From positions 1 to 64,000 of the forward strand of contig JASGKF010000001.1 in assembly GCA_047600765.1 (NCBI GenBank): 64,000 nt of DNA, read 5' to 3'. Position 1 is the first letter of the stretch. The number at the start of each line of letters is the position of its first letter. Both the position numbers and the translations under genes were made by a program. The notes under the pieces were generated by a model, which was given only the letters and a program-made list of their open reading frames with translations, did not search any database and was not told the origin of the DNA. Source of the DNA: Viridibacterium sp047600765 (GTDB taxonomy: Bacteria > Pseudomonadota > Gammaproteobacteria > Burkholderiales > Rhodocyclaceae). Positions 54,096-63,711 of the stretch are shown here, one piece after another.

Positions 54096-55090
54096 CCGCG
54101 CCCTTTCTGGTAACGCGCCACGGCGCGGTTGTGTTCATCGAGCGAGCGTGAGAAATGGCTGCTGCCATCGCCGCGCGCCACGAAATAGAGGAAATCGGTC
54201 TTGGCCGGATGCAGGGCCGCGTGCAACGCTGCACGGCCCGGCATCGCTATGGGCGTGGGCGGCAAGCCGCGGCGCGTGTAAGTGTTGTGCGGCGTGTCGG
54301 TCAGCAGGTCGCGACGCGTGAGATTGCCGTCGAAAGCCGCACCCATGCCGTAAATGACGGTCGGGTCACTCTGCAAAGGCATGCCGATACGCAGACGATT
54401 GACGAACACCGAAGCGATCTCGTCACGATCCGCCTCGACGCCGGTTTCCTTCTCGATCACGGATGCGAGGATCAGCGCCTCCTGGGCGGACTTCAGCGGC
54501 AAACCCGGCGCGCGCAGTTCCCATTCCGCCGCCAGCACCTTCTTCATCTGCGCATGCGCGCGGCGCAGCACTTCAAGGTCACTGACGCCACGCGAAACAA
54601 AATACGTATCGGGGAAGAACTGGCCTTCCGGATCCTGCCCGCTCAGGCCGAGCTGCGCCATCACCTCTGCGTCGCTGCGGCCCAGCGTGTCGTGCTTGAG
54701 ATCCGGATTGCCATCTAGCACCGAGCGCATGCGCCGGAAGCTGTACCCCTCGATCAAGGCTACATCAGCATAAGTCGTCGAACCGGACGACAACAGTTCG
54801 ACCAGCTCCCAGGGTGTTACACCTTCCTTGACCTGGTAACTGCCCGCCTGGATCTTCTGCGCCCGCCCGCTGAGGCGCGCCAGCCAGGCGAGGTACAGCG
54901 GCTGCACCTCGATGCCCTGCTCGGTGACGAGACGCGCCACTTCACGCATCGAAACGCCACGCGGCACCTCGACATCAAGCACAGGCGCAGACTGTCGCAA
55001 CGGCTGGAACGCATACCAGACAGCCACACCCGTCATGAGTGCGACAATCAACACACTCCAGCGCAACAAACGGAAAAATAAACGGAACAT
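54092..55090 (-). CDS. mltG: endolytic transglycosylase MltG
   Basis: Inner-membrane lytic transglycosylase that ends nascent glycan strands. 332 residues: N-terminal anchor (LLRWSVLIVALMTGVAVWYAF), LysM-like part (VPRGVSMREVARLV, LIEGYSFRRM), catalytic Glu in ASVIEKETGVEADRDEIASV, and QSDPTVIYGMG. Divergent from ygfZ. Confidence 0.94.
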   Translation of the reverse strand: MFRLFFRLLRWSVLIVALMTGVAVWYAFQPLRQSAPVLDVEVPRGVSMREVARLVTEQGIEVQPLYLAWLARLSGRAQKIQAGSYQVKEGVTPWELVELLSSGSTTYADVALIEGYSFRRMRSVLDGNPDLKHDTLGRSDAEVMAQLGLSGQDPEGQFFPDTYFVSRGVSDLEVLRRAHAQMKKVLAAEWELRAPGLPLKSAQEALILASVIEKETGVEADRDEIASVFVNRLRIGMPLQSDPTVIYGMGAAFDGNLTRRDLLTDTPHNTYTRRGLPPTPIAMPGRAALHAALHPAKTDFLYFVARGDGSSHFSRSLDEHNRAVARYQKGRG

Positions 55091-55331
55091 GCAGGAACCG
55101 GGATCAAACGAGGAAGGCCCAAGCCTTCAATGGAGTGCAGCGGACCAAGGGCGTGACAAGATGCAATCCCGCATGCCGAAACACCTTGAAATGCCGCGCC
55201 GTCAGCCAAACTATAATAGCTGAAAGGCTGGCTCGACCGCCGTTCCGGAACTGCCTGGCGGCGCGGTTTCACGCCGCCGGGCAAGCACCTTGCTTCACAC
55301 GTATCACTACGCTTCACTGAGGATCGACACC

Positions 55332-56363
55332 ATGCAATCTCCCTGGCTGGTTTTTCTTGACGACATTGGCGCCAGGTTCGAAGAAGGTCCCTCCTGCAAC
55401 GTGCAGATCGGCAGCGTGCAAGAGTCTGTACAACGCGCCGCCAGCGGCACCGTGATCGTCCCCCTCACCCATACCGGCCTGTTGCGCGCCGAAGGCGAAG
55501 ACGCCGCCGTGTTCCTGCACAACCTTCTGTCCAATGACATCAAGAAGCTGCCGCTGCATGGCGCGCAGTACTCCAGCTTCAACTCGCCCAAAGGCCGCAT
55601 GCTGGCCAGCTTCACGATCTGGCGCGACAACACGGGTTACCTGCTGCAACTGTCGGCCGATATCCTCGCTGGCATCCACAAGAAGCTGTCGATGTTCGTG
55701 CTGCGCAGCAAGCTGCGCCTGACCGACATCACGCCCGACACAGCCCTGATCGGTCTCGCTGGCGCCAATGCAGGCAAGGCGCTGGACGCCGCCGGCCTCA
55801 AGCTGCCGCCCGAAGTGATGAGCGTCTCGCAAGGCGGTGTGCAGGTCGTGCGCATCGACGCCAGCCGCATGGTGATCGCCGTCCCCGTCGCGCAAGCCGG
55901 CGAGCTGTGGAAGAAGCTCTCCGCAGGCGGTGCCCTGCCTGCCGGCACGGCTGCCTGGCACTGGCTCGACATCCAGTCAGGCGTGCCGCAGATCACCGCC
56001 GCGACGCAGGACGAATTTGTCGCCCAGATGGTGAATTACGAGCTGATCGGTGGCGTCGACTTCAAGAAGGGCTGCTACCCCGGCCAGGAAATCGTCGCGC
56101 GCACGCAGTACCTCGGCAAGCTCAAGAAGCGCATGTACCTCGTGAGTTTCGACAGCGAAGCTGCGCCCGGCGCCGACCTGTTCTCGCCGGAGTTCGGTGA
56201 GCAATCCTGCGGCAAGCTGCTGGCCGTGTCGCCCGCCCCCGCCGGTGGGTTCGACGCACTGGCCGTCATGCAGATCGCGGCCTTCGAGAGCGGCGACGTG
56301 CACCTTGGCGGCCTGCAAGGCCAAGCACTGCGCCTTGGCGCCCTGCCCTACACGATCAACTGA
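55332..56363 (+). CDS. ygfZ: folate-binding YgfZ/CAF17 protein
   Basis: Tetrahydrofolate-dependent helper of iron-sulfur enzymes. 343 residues with the signature KKGCYPGQEIVARTQYLGK, LLSNDIKKL and FNSPKGRMLASF. ATG at 55,332 preferred over an upstream in-frame start at 55,290. Divergent from mltG; a TATAAT (55,212-55,217) lies in the gap but without a well-spaced -35. Confidence 0.92.
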   Translation: MQSPWLVFLDDIGARFEEGPSCNVQIGSVQESVQRAASGTVIVPLTHTGLLRAEGEDAAVFLHNLLSNDIKKLPLHGAQYSSFNSPKGRMLASFTIWRDNTGYLLQLSADILAGIHKKLSMFVLRSKLRLTDITPDTALIGLAGANAGKALDAAGLKLPPEVMSVSQGGVQVVRIDASRMVIAVPVAQAGELWKKLSAGGALPAGTAAWHWLDIQSGVPQITAATQDEFVAQMVNYELIGGVDFKKGCYPGQEIVARTQYLGKLKKRMYLVSFDSEAAPGADLFSPEFGEQSCGKLLAVSPAPAGGFDALAVMQIAAFESGDVHLGGLQGQALRLGALPYTIN

Positions 56364-56376
56364 TCCGACCAGCCGG

Positions 56377-56655
56377 GTGACGTCGTTCTACGTCTATTAC
56401 CGCGTTGCCCCAGAGCAGCAAGCTGCTGTGCGGGAAGCAGTACTGCAACTGTTCGCGCTGTTGCAGACGCAATGCGACATCGCGGGACGCCTGATGCGTC
56501 GCGCCGATGACGTGACAACCTGGATGGAAGTGTACGAAGGCGTCGCCAACGCGGAAGCGTTCAGCGACGCGCTTCAGCGCAACACGGCGATCTGCGGACT
56601 ACAGGTCTTGCTGGAGGATGCCAAGCGCGTCATCGAGCGCTTCGAGGATCTGTAG
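56377..56655 (+). CDS. DUF4936 family protein
   Basis: 92 residues from GTG at 56,377, 13 bp after ygfZ: SFYVYYRVAPEQQAAVREAV, CDIAGRLMRRADD, TWMEVYEGV. This is the small ferredoxin-like-fold DUF4936 protein commonly encoded after ygfZ in betaproteobacteria. Function unknown. Earlier starts in the same frame overlap ygfZ and are unlikely. Confidence 0.82.
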   Translation: MTSFYVYYRVAPEQQAAVREAVLQLFALLQTQCDIAGRLMRRADDVTTWMEVYEGVANAEAFSDALQRNTAICGLQVLLEDAKRVIERFEDL

Positions 56656-57078
56656 CTACGACAAGGACTTGCGCATCGCCTGATGCGGGATGCCTGCCTC
56701 CATGAAAACCGGGCCAACCACCTCGAAGCCCATGCTTTCGTAGAAGCCCTGCGCACTGCACTGGGCATTCAGCGCCACGGCGCCGTGGCCACGCTTGTAG
56801 GCCTGTGCCAACAGCGCCAGTATCAGCTGGCGACCGACGCCCTTGCCACGCCAGGCCGTCAGCACCGACAAGCGACCGATGTGCCCGTCGGGCAACAAGC
56901 GGCCGGTCGCTATCGCCGTGCCGTCATCATCACGCACCAGGGCATGCAGCGACACGGGATCGAATTCATCCTGCTCCATGTCGACAGGCACACCCTGCTC
57001 CTGCACAAACACCGTGTGACGAATCGCGTAAGCCTCCGCGTTCAGGGCGGCCCAGTCACCAAATTCGATGCGGGTCAT
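56656..57078 (-). CDS. GNAT N-acetyltransferase (ElaA-like)
   Basis: 140 residues: IRHTVFVQEQGVPVDMEQDEFD (shared by this GNAT subgroup), acetyl-CoA loop RLSVLTAWRGKGVGRQLI, ALNAQCSAQGFYESMGFEVVGPVFMEAGIPH. Substrate unknown. Its ATG overlaps the ldcA stop (ATGA). Confidence 0.88.
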   Translation of the reverse strand: MTRIEFGDWAALNAEAYAIRHTVFVQEQGVPVDMEQDEFDPVSLHALVRDDDGTAIATGRLLPDGHIGRLSVLTAWRGKGVGRQLILALLAQAYKRGHGAVALNAQCSAQGFYESMGFEVVGPVFMEAGIPHQAMRKSLS

Positions 57079-57998
57079 GTCAGTACCTCCAGATTAAAGG
57101 CGTAACGCATGTCGTAGCCCTCTGCGTCCGCCCGGATATGTGCGAAGCCACCCACCGGGAGGCTCAATTTGTCTGCCACGTGCCCATGCGGCAAGCCGCT
57201 CAGCACGGGGATGCCCAGCTTGTCCTGCCAATGGGCGATAACGTCCGGCAGGTCGTAACCGTTGTCGCGCGGCCCCAGCCTGTACTCCGAAAACTGCCCG
57301 AGTACCAGGGCACGCTGGGTCTGCAATACGCCCGCGTTCCACAGCTGGTAGAACTGCCGCTCCAGCCGGAACGGCAACTCGCCCGCGTCTTCGAGAAACA
57401 GGATGCCACCTTCGACCTGCGGCAGATGCTGCGAACCGACCAGGTGGGTCAGCATCGTCAGGTTGCCGCCCCACAGCAGCCCACGCAGCTCGCCCTGCCA
57501 GCCGCAAGCCAGCGGAACGCGAACCATGTCGTCCGGCGCCTCGAACCAGCGCCGGAAGTGTTGCAAGGTGAAGGAGCTGCGCTGAGCGATACCGAAATCG
57601 GTCGCCGCCATCGGCCCGGCAAGACTGGCGTGGCCGGTGTGCTTGAGCAAGGCCAGCTGGAAAGCCGTGAAATCACTGTGCCCGACCCACAGCTTGTTGC
57701 CCGCTGCGATGCGCGCGAAATCGAGGTTGTCGAGCAGACGGCTAATGCCGTAACCGCCACGCAGAGCCATCACGACGTTGACGTCTGGATCTTCTGCGGC
57801 TGCATACAGGGCCGCAATCCGCTCGGCATCCGGTGCGGTGAAGCGCTGCACCCGGCCCAGCAAAGCCGACTCGTCGTACTTCACGGTCCAGCCCTGCTCC
57901 CGCATGGTAGTCACAGCGACATCGAGCGCTTCGATTTCCGGCAGGAAAGCCGATGGCGCAACGAGCGCAATGACGGGACGGGTAGCCGATGTGTTCAT
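57075..57998 (-). CDS. ldcA: L,D-carboxypeptidase
   Basis: Cytoplasmic peptidase S66 that trims D-Ala from recycled murein tetrapeptide. 307 residues; nucleophile Ser in WVGHSDFTAF (GxSD), catalytic Glu near LLWGGNL (family: xxGGN) and ILFLEDAGE, His in SGLPHGH. ALRGGYGISRLLD present. Confidence 0.9.
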   Translation of the reverse strand: MNTSATRPVIALVAPSAFLPEIEALDVAVTTMREQGWTVKYDESALLGRVQRFTAPDAERIAALYAAAEDPDVNVVMALRGGYGISRLLDNLDFARIAAGNKLWVGHSDFTAFQLALLKHTGHASLAGPMAATDFGIAQRSSFTLQHFRRWFEAPDDMVRVPLACGWQGELRGLLWGGNLTMLTHLVGSQHLPQVEGGILFLEDAGELPFRLERQFYQLWNAGVLQTQRALVLGQFSEYRLGPRDNGYDLPDVIAHWQDKLGIPVLSGLPHGHVADKLSLPVGGFAHIRADAEGYDMRYAFNLEVLT

Positions 57999-58073
57999 GG
58001 GCCATTAGCTTACACCGCGCTCCGTCTGGCGGGCCGCCCGACATCACCATGGAACCGGCCACAACGCTGGGTT

Positions 58074-58544
58074 TCAGGCCAGCATGGGCTTCTGGCGTCG
58101 CGCGGCAAAGAAACTGGACAGCAGCTGACCGCATTCTTCAGCCAGTACGCCGCCCGTGATGCTGGCATGGTGGTTGAGGCGCGGCTCGGCATACACGTCG
58201 AGGACGCTGCCCGCGACGCCGGTCTTGGGGTCGGTCGCGCCGAACACGACCTGCGCCACCCGCGCATGCATGATCGCCCCGCTGCACATCAGGCAGGGCT
58301 CCAGCGTCACGTAGAGGGAGCAACCGGGCAGACGGTAGTTGCCGATGTTCTTGGCGGCATCGCGCAGCGCCATCACCTCGGCGTGCGCCGTCGGGTCATG
58401 CCGCAGGATGGGCTGGTTGAAGCCACGCCCGACGATCTGTCCATCGAGCACGACAATGGCACCCACCGGCACCTCGTCGAGACTGCCCGCTTCGCGCGCC
58501 AGCGCGAGAGCTTCGCGCATGAAGGCTTCGTCCTGCGGGCTCAC
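58074..58544 (-). CDS. tadA: tRNA-specific adenosine deaminase
   Basis: Makes inosine at the wobble base of tRNA-Arg(ACG). 156 residues; zinc ligands His54 (AHAEV, with catalytic Glu56), Cys84 and Cys87 (PCLMC). GTG start 4 bp after the guaA stop, so probably in the guaA transcript. Confidence 0.95.
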   Translation of the reverse strand: MSPQDEAFMREALALAREAGSLDEVPVGAIVVLDGQIVGRGFNQPILRHDPTAHAEVMALRDAAKNIGNYRLPGCSLYVTLEPCLMCSGAIMHARVAQVVFGATDPKTGVAGSVLDVYAEPRLNHHASITGGVLAEECGQLLSSFFAARRQKPMLA

Positions 58545-58548
58545 GATC

Positions 58549-60155
58549 TCACTCCCACTCGATCGTTGCCGGCGGCTTGCCGGAGACGTCGTAGAACCAC
58601 GCGGTTGATGCCGCGCACTTCGTTGATGATGCGGTTGCTGACACGACCGAGCAGGTCGTACGGCAGATGCGCCCAGTGCGCCGTCATGAAGTCCTGCGTC
58701 TGCACGGCACGCAGCGCCACGACGTAGTCATAGGTGCGACCATCGCCCATCACGCCGACGCTCTTGACCGGCAGGAAGACGACGAAGGCCTGACTGGTCA
58801 GCTCGTACCAGGTCTTGCAGGAAGCCGCGTCAACGGTGTTGCGCAGCTCTTCGATGAAGATCGCATCGGCACGGCGCAGCAGGTTGGCGTACTCCATCTT
58901 CACATCGCCAAGGATGCGCACACCAAGGCCCGGGCCGGGGAACGGGTGACGGTAGACCATGTCATGCGGCAAGCCCAGCGCCACGCCCAGCTCGCGCACT
59001 TCGTCCTTGAACAGTTCGCGCAGCGGTTCGAGCAGCTTGAGACCCAGTTGCTCGGGCAGACCACCAACGTTGTGGTGGCTCTTGATGGTCGTGGCCTTCT
59101 TGGTCTTGGTGCCGCCGCTTTCGACCACGTCCGGGTAGATCGTGCCTTGCGCGAGGAAGGTGGCGCCCTTGTGACCTCCGTCGCCCGCCTTGAGCTTGGC
59201 TGCTTCGGATTTAAAGACATCAACGAACAGGCGGCCAATGATCTTGCGCTTCTGCTCGGGATCGCTGACGCCAGCGAGCTCGCCCATGAACAGCTCGGCG
59301 GCATCCACACGGATCACCTTGGCGTGCAGCTTGCCGGCGAACATCTCCATGACCATGTCGCCTTCGTTGAGACGCAGCAGGCCGTGGTCGACGAACACAC
59401 AGGTCAGCTGGTCGCCAATGGCGCGATGGATCAGCGCAGCGGCCACCGAGGAATCCACGCCACCGGAGAGGCCGAGAATCACTTCTTCATCGCCCACCTG
59501 CTCGCGGATCTTCGCGACGGCTTCCGCGATGTAGTCACCCATGATCCAGTCACCGGCGCAGCCTGCAATCTCGCGCACGAAGCGGTTGAGCATCGCCGCG
59601 CCCTGCACGGTGTGCGTCACCTCGGGGTGGAACTGCACGGCGTAGTAGCGTTTCTCTTCGTTCGCCATGCCGGCGATGGGACAGCTCGGTGTCGAAGCCA
59701 TCAGCTTGAAGCCCGGCGGCAGCGCCGTGACCTTGTCGCCGTGGCTCATCCACACCTTGAGCATGCCGTGGCCTTCGGCCGTCGCGAAGTCCTCGATGCC
59801 CTGCAGGAATTTCGTATGCCCATGCGCGCGCACTTCGGCGTAACCGAACTCGCGCGTGTCGCTCCAGCTCAGCCTCACCACCCAGCTGCACGGCCATGGT
59901 CTGCATACCGTAGCAGATGCCCAGCACAGGCACGCCCAGATCCCACACGGCCTGCGGCGCGCGCAGTTCGTGATCCTCATAAGTCGAGGCGTGGCTGCCG
60001 GACAGGATGATGCCCTTGGGCGCAAAGCTGCGGATGAAATCGTCCGACACGTCGTTCGGATGGATTTCGCAATAGACGTTCGCCTCGCGCACGCGGCGCG
60101 CGATGAGCTGGGTGACCTGGGAGCCGAAATCGAGGACGAGGATCTTGTCGTGCAT
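58549..60155 (-). CDS. guaA: GMP synthase, with two frameshifts
   Basis: Glutamine-dependent XMP to GMP. N-terminal amidotransferase: ILVLDFGSQVTQLIARRVRE, catalytic Cys in GICYGMQ; after the first break, EFGYAEVRAHGHTKFL and His in FHPEVTHT; ATP-pyrophosphatase loop LSGGVDSS; dimerisation domain RHPFPGPGLGVRI. Frame breaks at about 59,860-59,876 and at AA 58,595-58,596. Removing one base at each gives the normal protein with end VVYDVSGKPPATIEWE, 534 residues. Two breaks in a gene that is normally essential argue for sequence errors. Confidence 0.9.
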
Positions 60156-60190
60156 GAGAGTGCTCTGGTTGAGTCTGCTTCAAAAAGCAA

Positions 60191-60213
60191 GACGGCCGGC
60201 TAAGCCGACCGTC
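60191..60213 (-). terminator. terminator between guaB and guaA
   Basis: Inverted repeat GACGGCCGGCT / AGCCGACCGTC with one mismatch and a tiny loop; on the minus strand it is followed by TTGCTTTTT. It would partly end the guaB message before guaA. Confidence 0.65.
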
Positions 60214-60233
60214 CTGTATCTACATCAACACCA

Positions 60234-61694
60234 TCATTCCTGATGGTAGTTGGGCGCTTCCTTGGTGATCTGCACATCGTGCACGTGCGATTCACGGATG
60301 CCTGCCGAGGTGATCTCGACGAACTCGGCACGCTCATGCACGGCGGCGATGGTCGGGCAACCGACGTAACCCATGGAGGCACGCACACCACCGCACAGCT
60401 GGTGGATAACGGCGCCGACCGGGCCCTTGTAGGCCACGCGACCTTCGATGCCTTCCGGCACCAGCTTGTCGGCGTTGTTCTCTGCGTCCTGGAAGTAGCG
60501 GTCTGCCGCGCCCTGCTGCATGGCGCCCAGCGAGCCCATGCCACGGTAGGACTTGTAGGAACGGCCCTGGAACAGCACGGTCTCGCCCGGAGCCTCTTCG
60601 GTACCGGCGAACAGGCCACCCAGCATCACGCAGTTGGCACCCGCAGCAATCGCCTTGGCGATGTCACCCGAGTAACGGATGCCACCGTCGGCAATCATCG
60701 GCACACCCGTGCCAGCCAGCGCCTTGGCGACGTTGTCGATGGCGGTGATCTGCGGCACGCCAACACCCGCAACGATACGCGTCGTGCAGATAGAGCCTGG
60801 GCCGATGCCGACCTTCACGCCGTCCGCACCGTGATCCACGAGGGCACGCGCAGCAGCGCCGGTGGCGATGTTGCCGCCAATGACCTCAACGTGCGGGAAG
60901 TTCTTCTTGACCCACTGCACGCGGTCCAGCACGCCTTGCGAATGGCCGTGTGCCGTATCGACAACGATCACATCAACGCCCGCATCAGCCAGCATCTCGC
61001 AGCGCTCTTCAGTACCAGCCCCCACACCGACAGCTGCGCCGACGCGCAAACGGCCATGGGTGTCCTTGGCGGCGAACGGGTGTTCCGTGGATTTCTGGAT
61101 GTCCTTGACGGTGATGAGGCCGTAGAGCTCGCCGTTCTCCTTGAGCACCAGCACGCGCTCCAGGCGATTCTTGTGCATCAGCGATTTGGCTTCTTCGAGC
61201 GAGGCTCCTTCGCGCACCGTCACCAAACGCTCGCGCGGCGTCATGATGGCCGACACGGGCTGGTCAAGATTGGCTTCGAAACGCAGATCGCGGTTGGTCA
61301 CGATGCCAACGACCTTTTTGCCGTCGAGCACCGGGAAACCGGAAATACGGTGCTGGCGCGTCAGCGCCTGCACTTCACGCACCGTCATGCTGGGCGGAAT
61401 GATGATCGGGTCACGCAGCACGCCAGACTCAAAGCGTTTGACGCGGGAAACTTCCTGCGCCTGCAGCTTGGGGCTGAGATTCTTGTGGATGATGCCGATG
61501 CCGCCCTCTTGCGCCAGCGCAATGGCCAGACGCGATTCGGTCACCGTATCCATGGCAGCCGACACGAGGGGGATATTCAGCTGGATATTACGCGTGAGGC
61601 GGGTCGCGAGACTGACGTCGCGCGGCATCACGTCGGAGTGGGCGGGAACCAGCAGGACGTCGTCGAACGTCAGCGCCTTCTGGATCAAACGCAT
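60234..61694 (-). CDS. guaB: IMP dehydrogenase
   Basis: IMP to XMP, first step of GMP synthesis. 486 residues. TFDDVLLVPAHSDVMP, two CBS domains (about 95-205), GIGPGSICTTRIV with the catalytic Cys loop, ADGGIRYSGDIAKA, YRGMGSLGAM flap. ATG at 61,694 chosen; an upstream frame start adds five atypical residues. Upstream of guaA on the same strand. Confidence 0.96.
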   Translation of the reverse strand: MRLIQKALTFDDVLLVPAHSDVMPRDVSLATRLTRNIQLNIPLVSAAMDTVTESRLAIALAQEGGIGIIHKNLSPKLQAQEVSRVKRFESGVLRDPIIIPPSMTVREVQALTRQHRISGFPVLDGKKVVGIVTNRDLRFEANLDQPVSAIMTPRERLVTVREGASLEEAKSLMHKNRLERVLVLKENGELYGLITVKDIQKSTEHPFAAKDTHGRLRVGAAVGVGAGTEERCEMLADAGVDVIVVDTAHGHSQGVLDRVQWVKKNFPHVEVIGGNIATGAAARALVDHGADGVKVGIGPGSICTTRIVAGVGVPQITAIDNVAKALAGTGVPMIADGGIRYSGDIAKAIAAGANCVMLGGLFAGTEEAPGETVLFQGRSYKSYRGMGSLGAMQQGAADRYFQDAENNADKLVPEGIEGRVAYKGPVGAVIHQLCGGVRASMGYVGCPTIAAVHERAEFVEITSAGIRESHVHDVQITKEAPNYHQE

Positions 61695-61804
61695 GTCTAT
61701 AATCCTCACTCTTGCAAAGGCGCATTATACGTTCGTCAGGCGCCTCTGGCAAAAATACCCCCGGCAGCCCAGTATCTTCGCCACTACCGGTCAGGAGTCC
61801 CACG

Positions 61805-62371
61805 ATGTCCCTGCAACGATTGCTCGTTTCCTCCATTGCTATTACCAGCCTGCTTGCCATGCATGGCGTGGCGGCACAGATCTATTCCTGGAAGGACGCC
61901 AGCGGACGGACCCACTACTCGGATCAGCCGCCGCCGGACAGCAAGACGCAAGTGACGAACAAGCCGGCCGCTCGTCCTGGCCCGCCTTCTGACAGCAGCA
62001 AATCCAGCACTGCGAGTGGGGATAAAGCAGCAAGTGGCGACAAGGCCAGCAGTGCTGACAAAACCGCCGCCGGCCAATCATCGCCTGCCGCCTCGCAATC
62101 TGGCCCGAAGACCTGGCAGGAGCGCGACCTGGAATACAAGCAGAAGCAGGCTGCCGACAAGGAGGCTGAAGCCAAGCGCAAGGCAGAAGCCGACAAGGCT
62201 GATGAGAAGCGCCGCCACTGCGAAGGCCTGCGCGGCAACCTCGCCGCGCTGCAAAAAGGCGGTCGTGTCGCGAAAACGGACGCCAACGGCGAACGTGTCT
62301 TCATGGAAGACGATCAGATGGCGCGCGAAGCCGAACGCGTGCGCGGCCAGATCGCCCGCGACTGCAACTGA
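61805..62371 (+). CDS. DUF4124 protein
   Basis: 188 residues: signal peptide (to VAAQ), the DUF4124 block IYSWKDASGRTHYSDQPPP, a low-complexity Ser/Ala/Lys region, a charged coiled coil (KEAEAKRKAEADKADEKRRHCEGLRGN) and QMAREAERVRGQIARDC. Envelope protein of unknown role, common in betaproteobacteria beside guaB. Two Cys may form a disulfide. Confidence 0.86.
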   Translation: MSLQRLLVSSIAITSLLAMHGVAAQIYSWKDASGRTHYSDQPPPDSKTQVTNKPAARPGPPSDSSKSSTASGDKAASGDKASSADKTAAGQSSPAASQSGPKTWQERDLEYKQKQAADKEAEAKRKAEADKADEKRRHCEGLRGNLAALQKGGRVAKTDANGERVFMEDDQMAREAERVRGQIARDCN

Positions 62372-62384
62372 CGAATTCCGCCAG

Positions 62385-62423
62385 AAAGGCGGCGGTTCAC
62401 GCTTCGAGCGTGCCGCCGCCTTT
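62385..62423 (+). terminator. terminator after the DUF4124 gene
   Basis: AAAGGCGGCGG pairs with CCGCCGCCTTT, with an inner stem CACGCT/AGCGTG, then a T run. The stop codon of rnfH (minus strand) lies within the left part of the structure. Confidence 0.85.
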
Positions 62424-62714
62424 TTTCATGGCTTTGCCCTCCTCGGCGCGCTTGCGGCGCACTTCCTTGGGGTCGGCAATCAGGGGGCGGTAGATCTCCA
62501 CACGATCGCGATCGCGCAAAGGTGTATCGAGCTTGACCAGCTTGGCGAAGACGCCGACCTTGTTGTTCTCGAGGTCAATCTCGGGGTAACGCGACATCAG
62601 GCCCGAAGCTTCGATGGCCGCCTGCGCCGTACTGCCGGCGGGCAGCGTGAGCGACACCAGCTCCTGCTTGCCGGGCAAGGCATAGCAGACGTCAACGTGG
62701 ATCTGCTCGCTCAT
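62397..62714 (-). CDS. rnfH: RnfH-family ubiquitin-like protein
   Basis: 105 residues, ubiquitin-like fold: IHVDVCYALPGKQELVSLTLPAGSTAQAAIEASGL, KVGVFAKLVKLDTPLRDRDRVEIYRPLIADPKE. Function not settled. Start ATG overlaps the ratA stop; the ratA-rnfH pair next to smpB is widely conserved. Confidence 0.93.
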   Translation of the reverse strand: MSEQIHVDVCYALPGKQELVSLTLPAGSTAQAAIEASGLMSRYPEIDLENNKVGVFAKLVKLDTPLRDRDRVEIYRPLIADPKEVRRKRAEEGKAMKKGGGTLEA

Positions 62715-63154
62715 GGCTTCTCCTGCTGCAGCTGGTTGGCACGCCGTACGAAAGCTTCGACGAAGGTATTGGCAATGTGATTGAAGACGGGGCCCAGCGC
62801 CTTTTCCAGCAGCTTGCTGGAGAACTCGTAGCGCAGGTTGAATTCGATCTTGCAGGCGGCGTCGCCGAGCGCCTTGAACAGCCACTCGCCTTCCAGATGC
62901 TTGAACGGGCCTTCAATGAGGTTGAGCCGCATGCTGCCGGGGAACACCTTTTCGTTGCGCGTGGAAAAGTGCGTACGCATGCCGTGGTAATTGACGTGCA
63001 GCACAGCGGTAGTGAGGCTGTCAGTACGCTCCAGCACTTCGCTGCCGCCACACCAGGGCAGGAATGCGGGATAGTCCTCGACGCCATCGACCAGCGCAAA
63101 CATGCGCGATGCGGAGTGCTCAATGAGGACGACTTTGCGGACTTCGGAAGCCAT
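62711..63154 (-). CDS. ratA: RatA/START-domain protein
   Basis: 147 residues of the SRPBCC/coenzyme Q-binding START family: VVLIEHSASRMFALVDGVEDYPAFLPWC, GPFKHLEGEWLF, EFSSKLLEKALGPVFNHIANTFVEAFVRRA. E. coli RatA was reported to block 70S assembly; many relatives aid ubiquinone. ATG at 63,154. Divergent from smpB. Confidence 0.92.
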   Translation of the reverse strand: MASEVRKVVLIEHSASRMFALVDGVEDYPAFLPWCGGSEVLERTDSLTTAVLHVNYHGMRTHFSTRNEKVFPGSMRLNLIEGPFKHLEGEWLFKALGDAACKIEFNLRYEFSSKLLEKALGPVFNHIANTFVEAFVRRANQLQQEKP

Positions 63155-63261
63155 CGGAAGTAAGGGCGGACGCTGCGCTGCTAAAATCGCGATTCTAGCG
63201 CACGCTTGCGCCGGCTCTTTTCTCCCCTTTTCTCCTTTCCCGCCCAACAGCCCTTCTCCGC

Positions 63262-63711
63262 ATGAGCATCATTGACAACCGCAAGGCCTTCCACGACTAC
63301 TTCATCGAGGAGAAATACGAAGCCGGTCTGATCCTCGAAGGCTGGGAAGTCAAGGCGATTCGCGCCGGCCGGGTGCAGATCAAGGAAGCCTACGTGGTCT
63401 TGCGCGGTGAGGAAGTCGTGGTCATCGGCATGCACATCAGCGCTCTGCCGGAAGCCTCGAAGCACGTCCATCCGGACCCCGTGCGCACGCGCAAACTGCT
63501 GCTGAACGCCGACGAGATCGCCAATCTCATCGGCCGCGTGGAACGCGCTGGCTATACCCTGGTGCCACTGGACCTGCACTACACACGTGGCCGCATCAAG
63601 ATGGAAATCGGCCTGGCCAAGGGCAAGAAACAGTACGACAAGCGTGAAACCGAGAAGCAGCGCGATTGGGAGCGCGAGAAGCAGCGCCTCGTGCGCGACA
63701 AGGCACGCTAA
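63262..63711 (+). CDS. smpB: SsrA-binding protein
   Basis: Partner of tmRNA in trans-translation. 149 residues: NRKAFHDYFIEEKYEAGLILEGWEVKAIRAGRVQIKEAYV, DPVRTRKLLLNADEI, and a basic C-terminal tail (KKQYDKRETEKQRDWEREK). tmRNA itself is not in the window. Confidence 0.96.
   Translation: MSIIDNRKAFHDYFIEEKYEAGLILEGWEVKAIRAGRVQIKEAYVVLRGEEVVVIGMHISALPEASKHVHPDPVRTRKLLLNADEIANLIGRVERAGYTLVPLDLHYTRGRIKMEIGLAKGKKQYDKRETEKQRDWEREKQRLVRDKAR

Noticed and set aside
56805..61955. Long plus-strand frames opposite ldcA, guaA and guaB
   Set aside because: Same shadow effect; all three minus-strand genes carry catalytic motifs.
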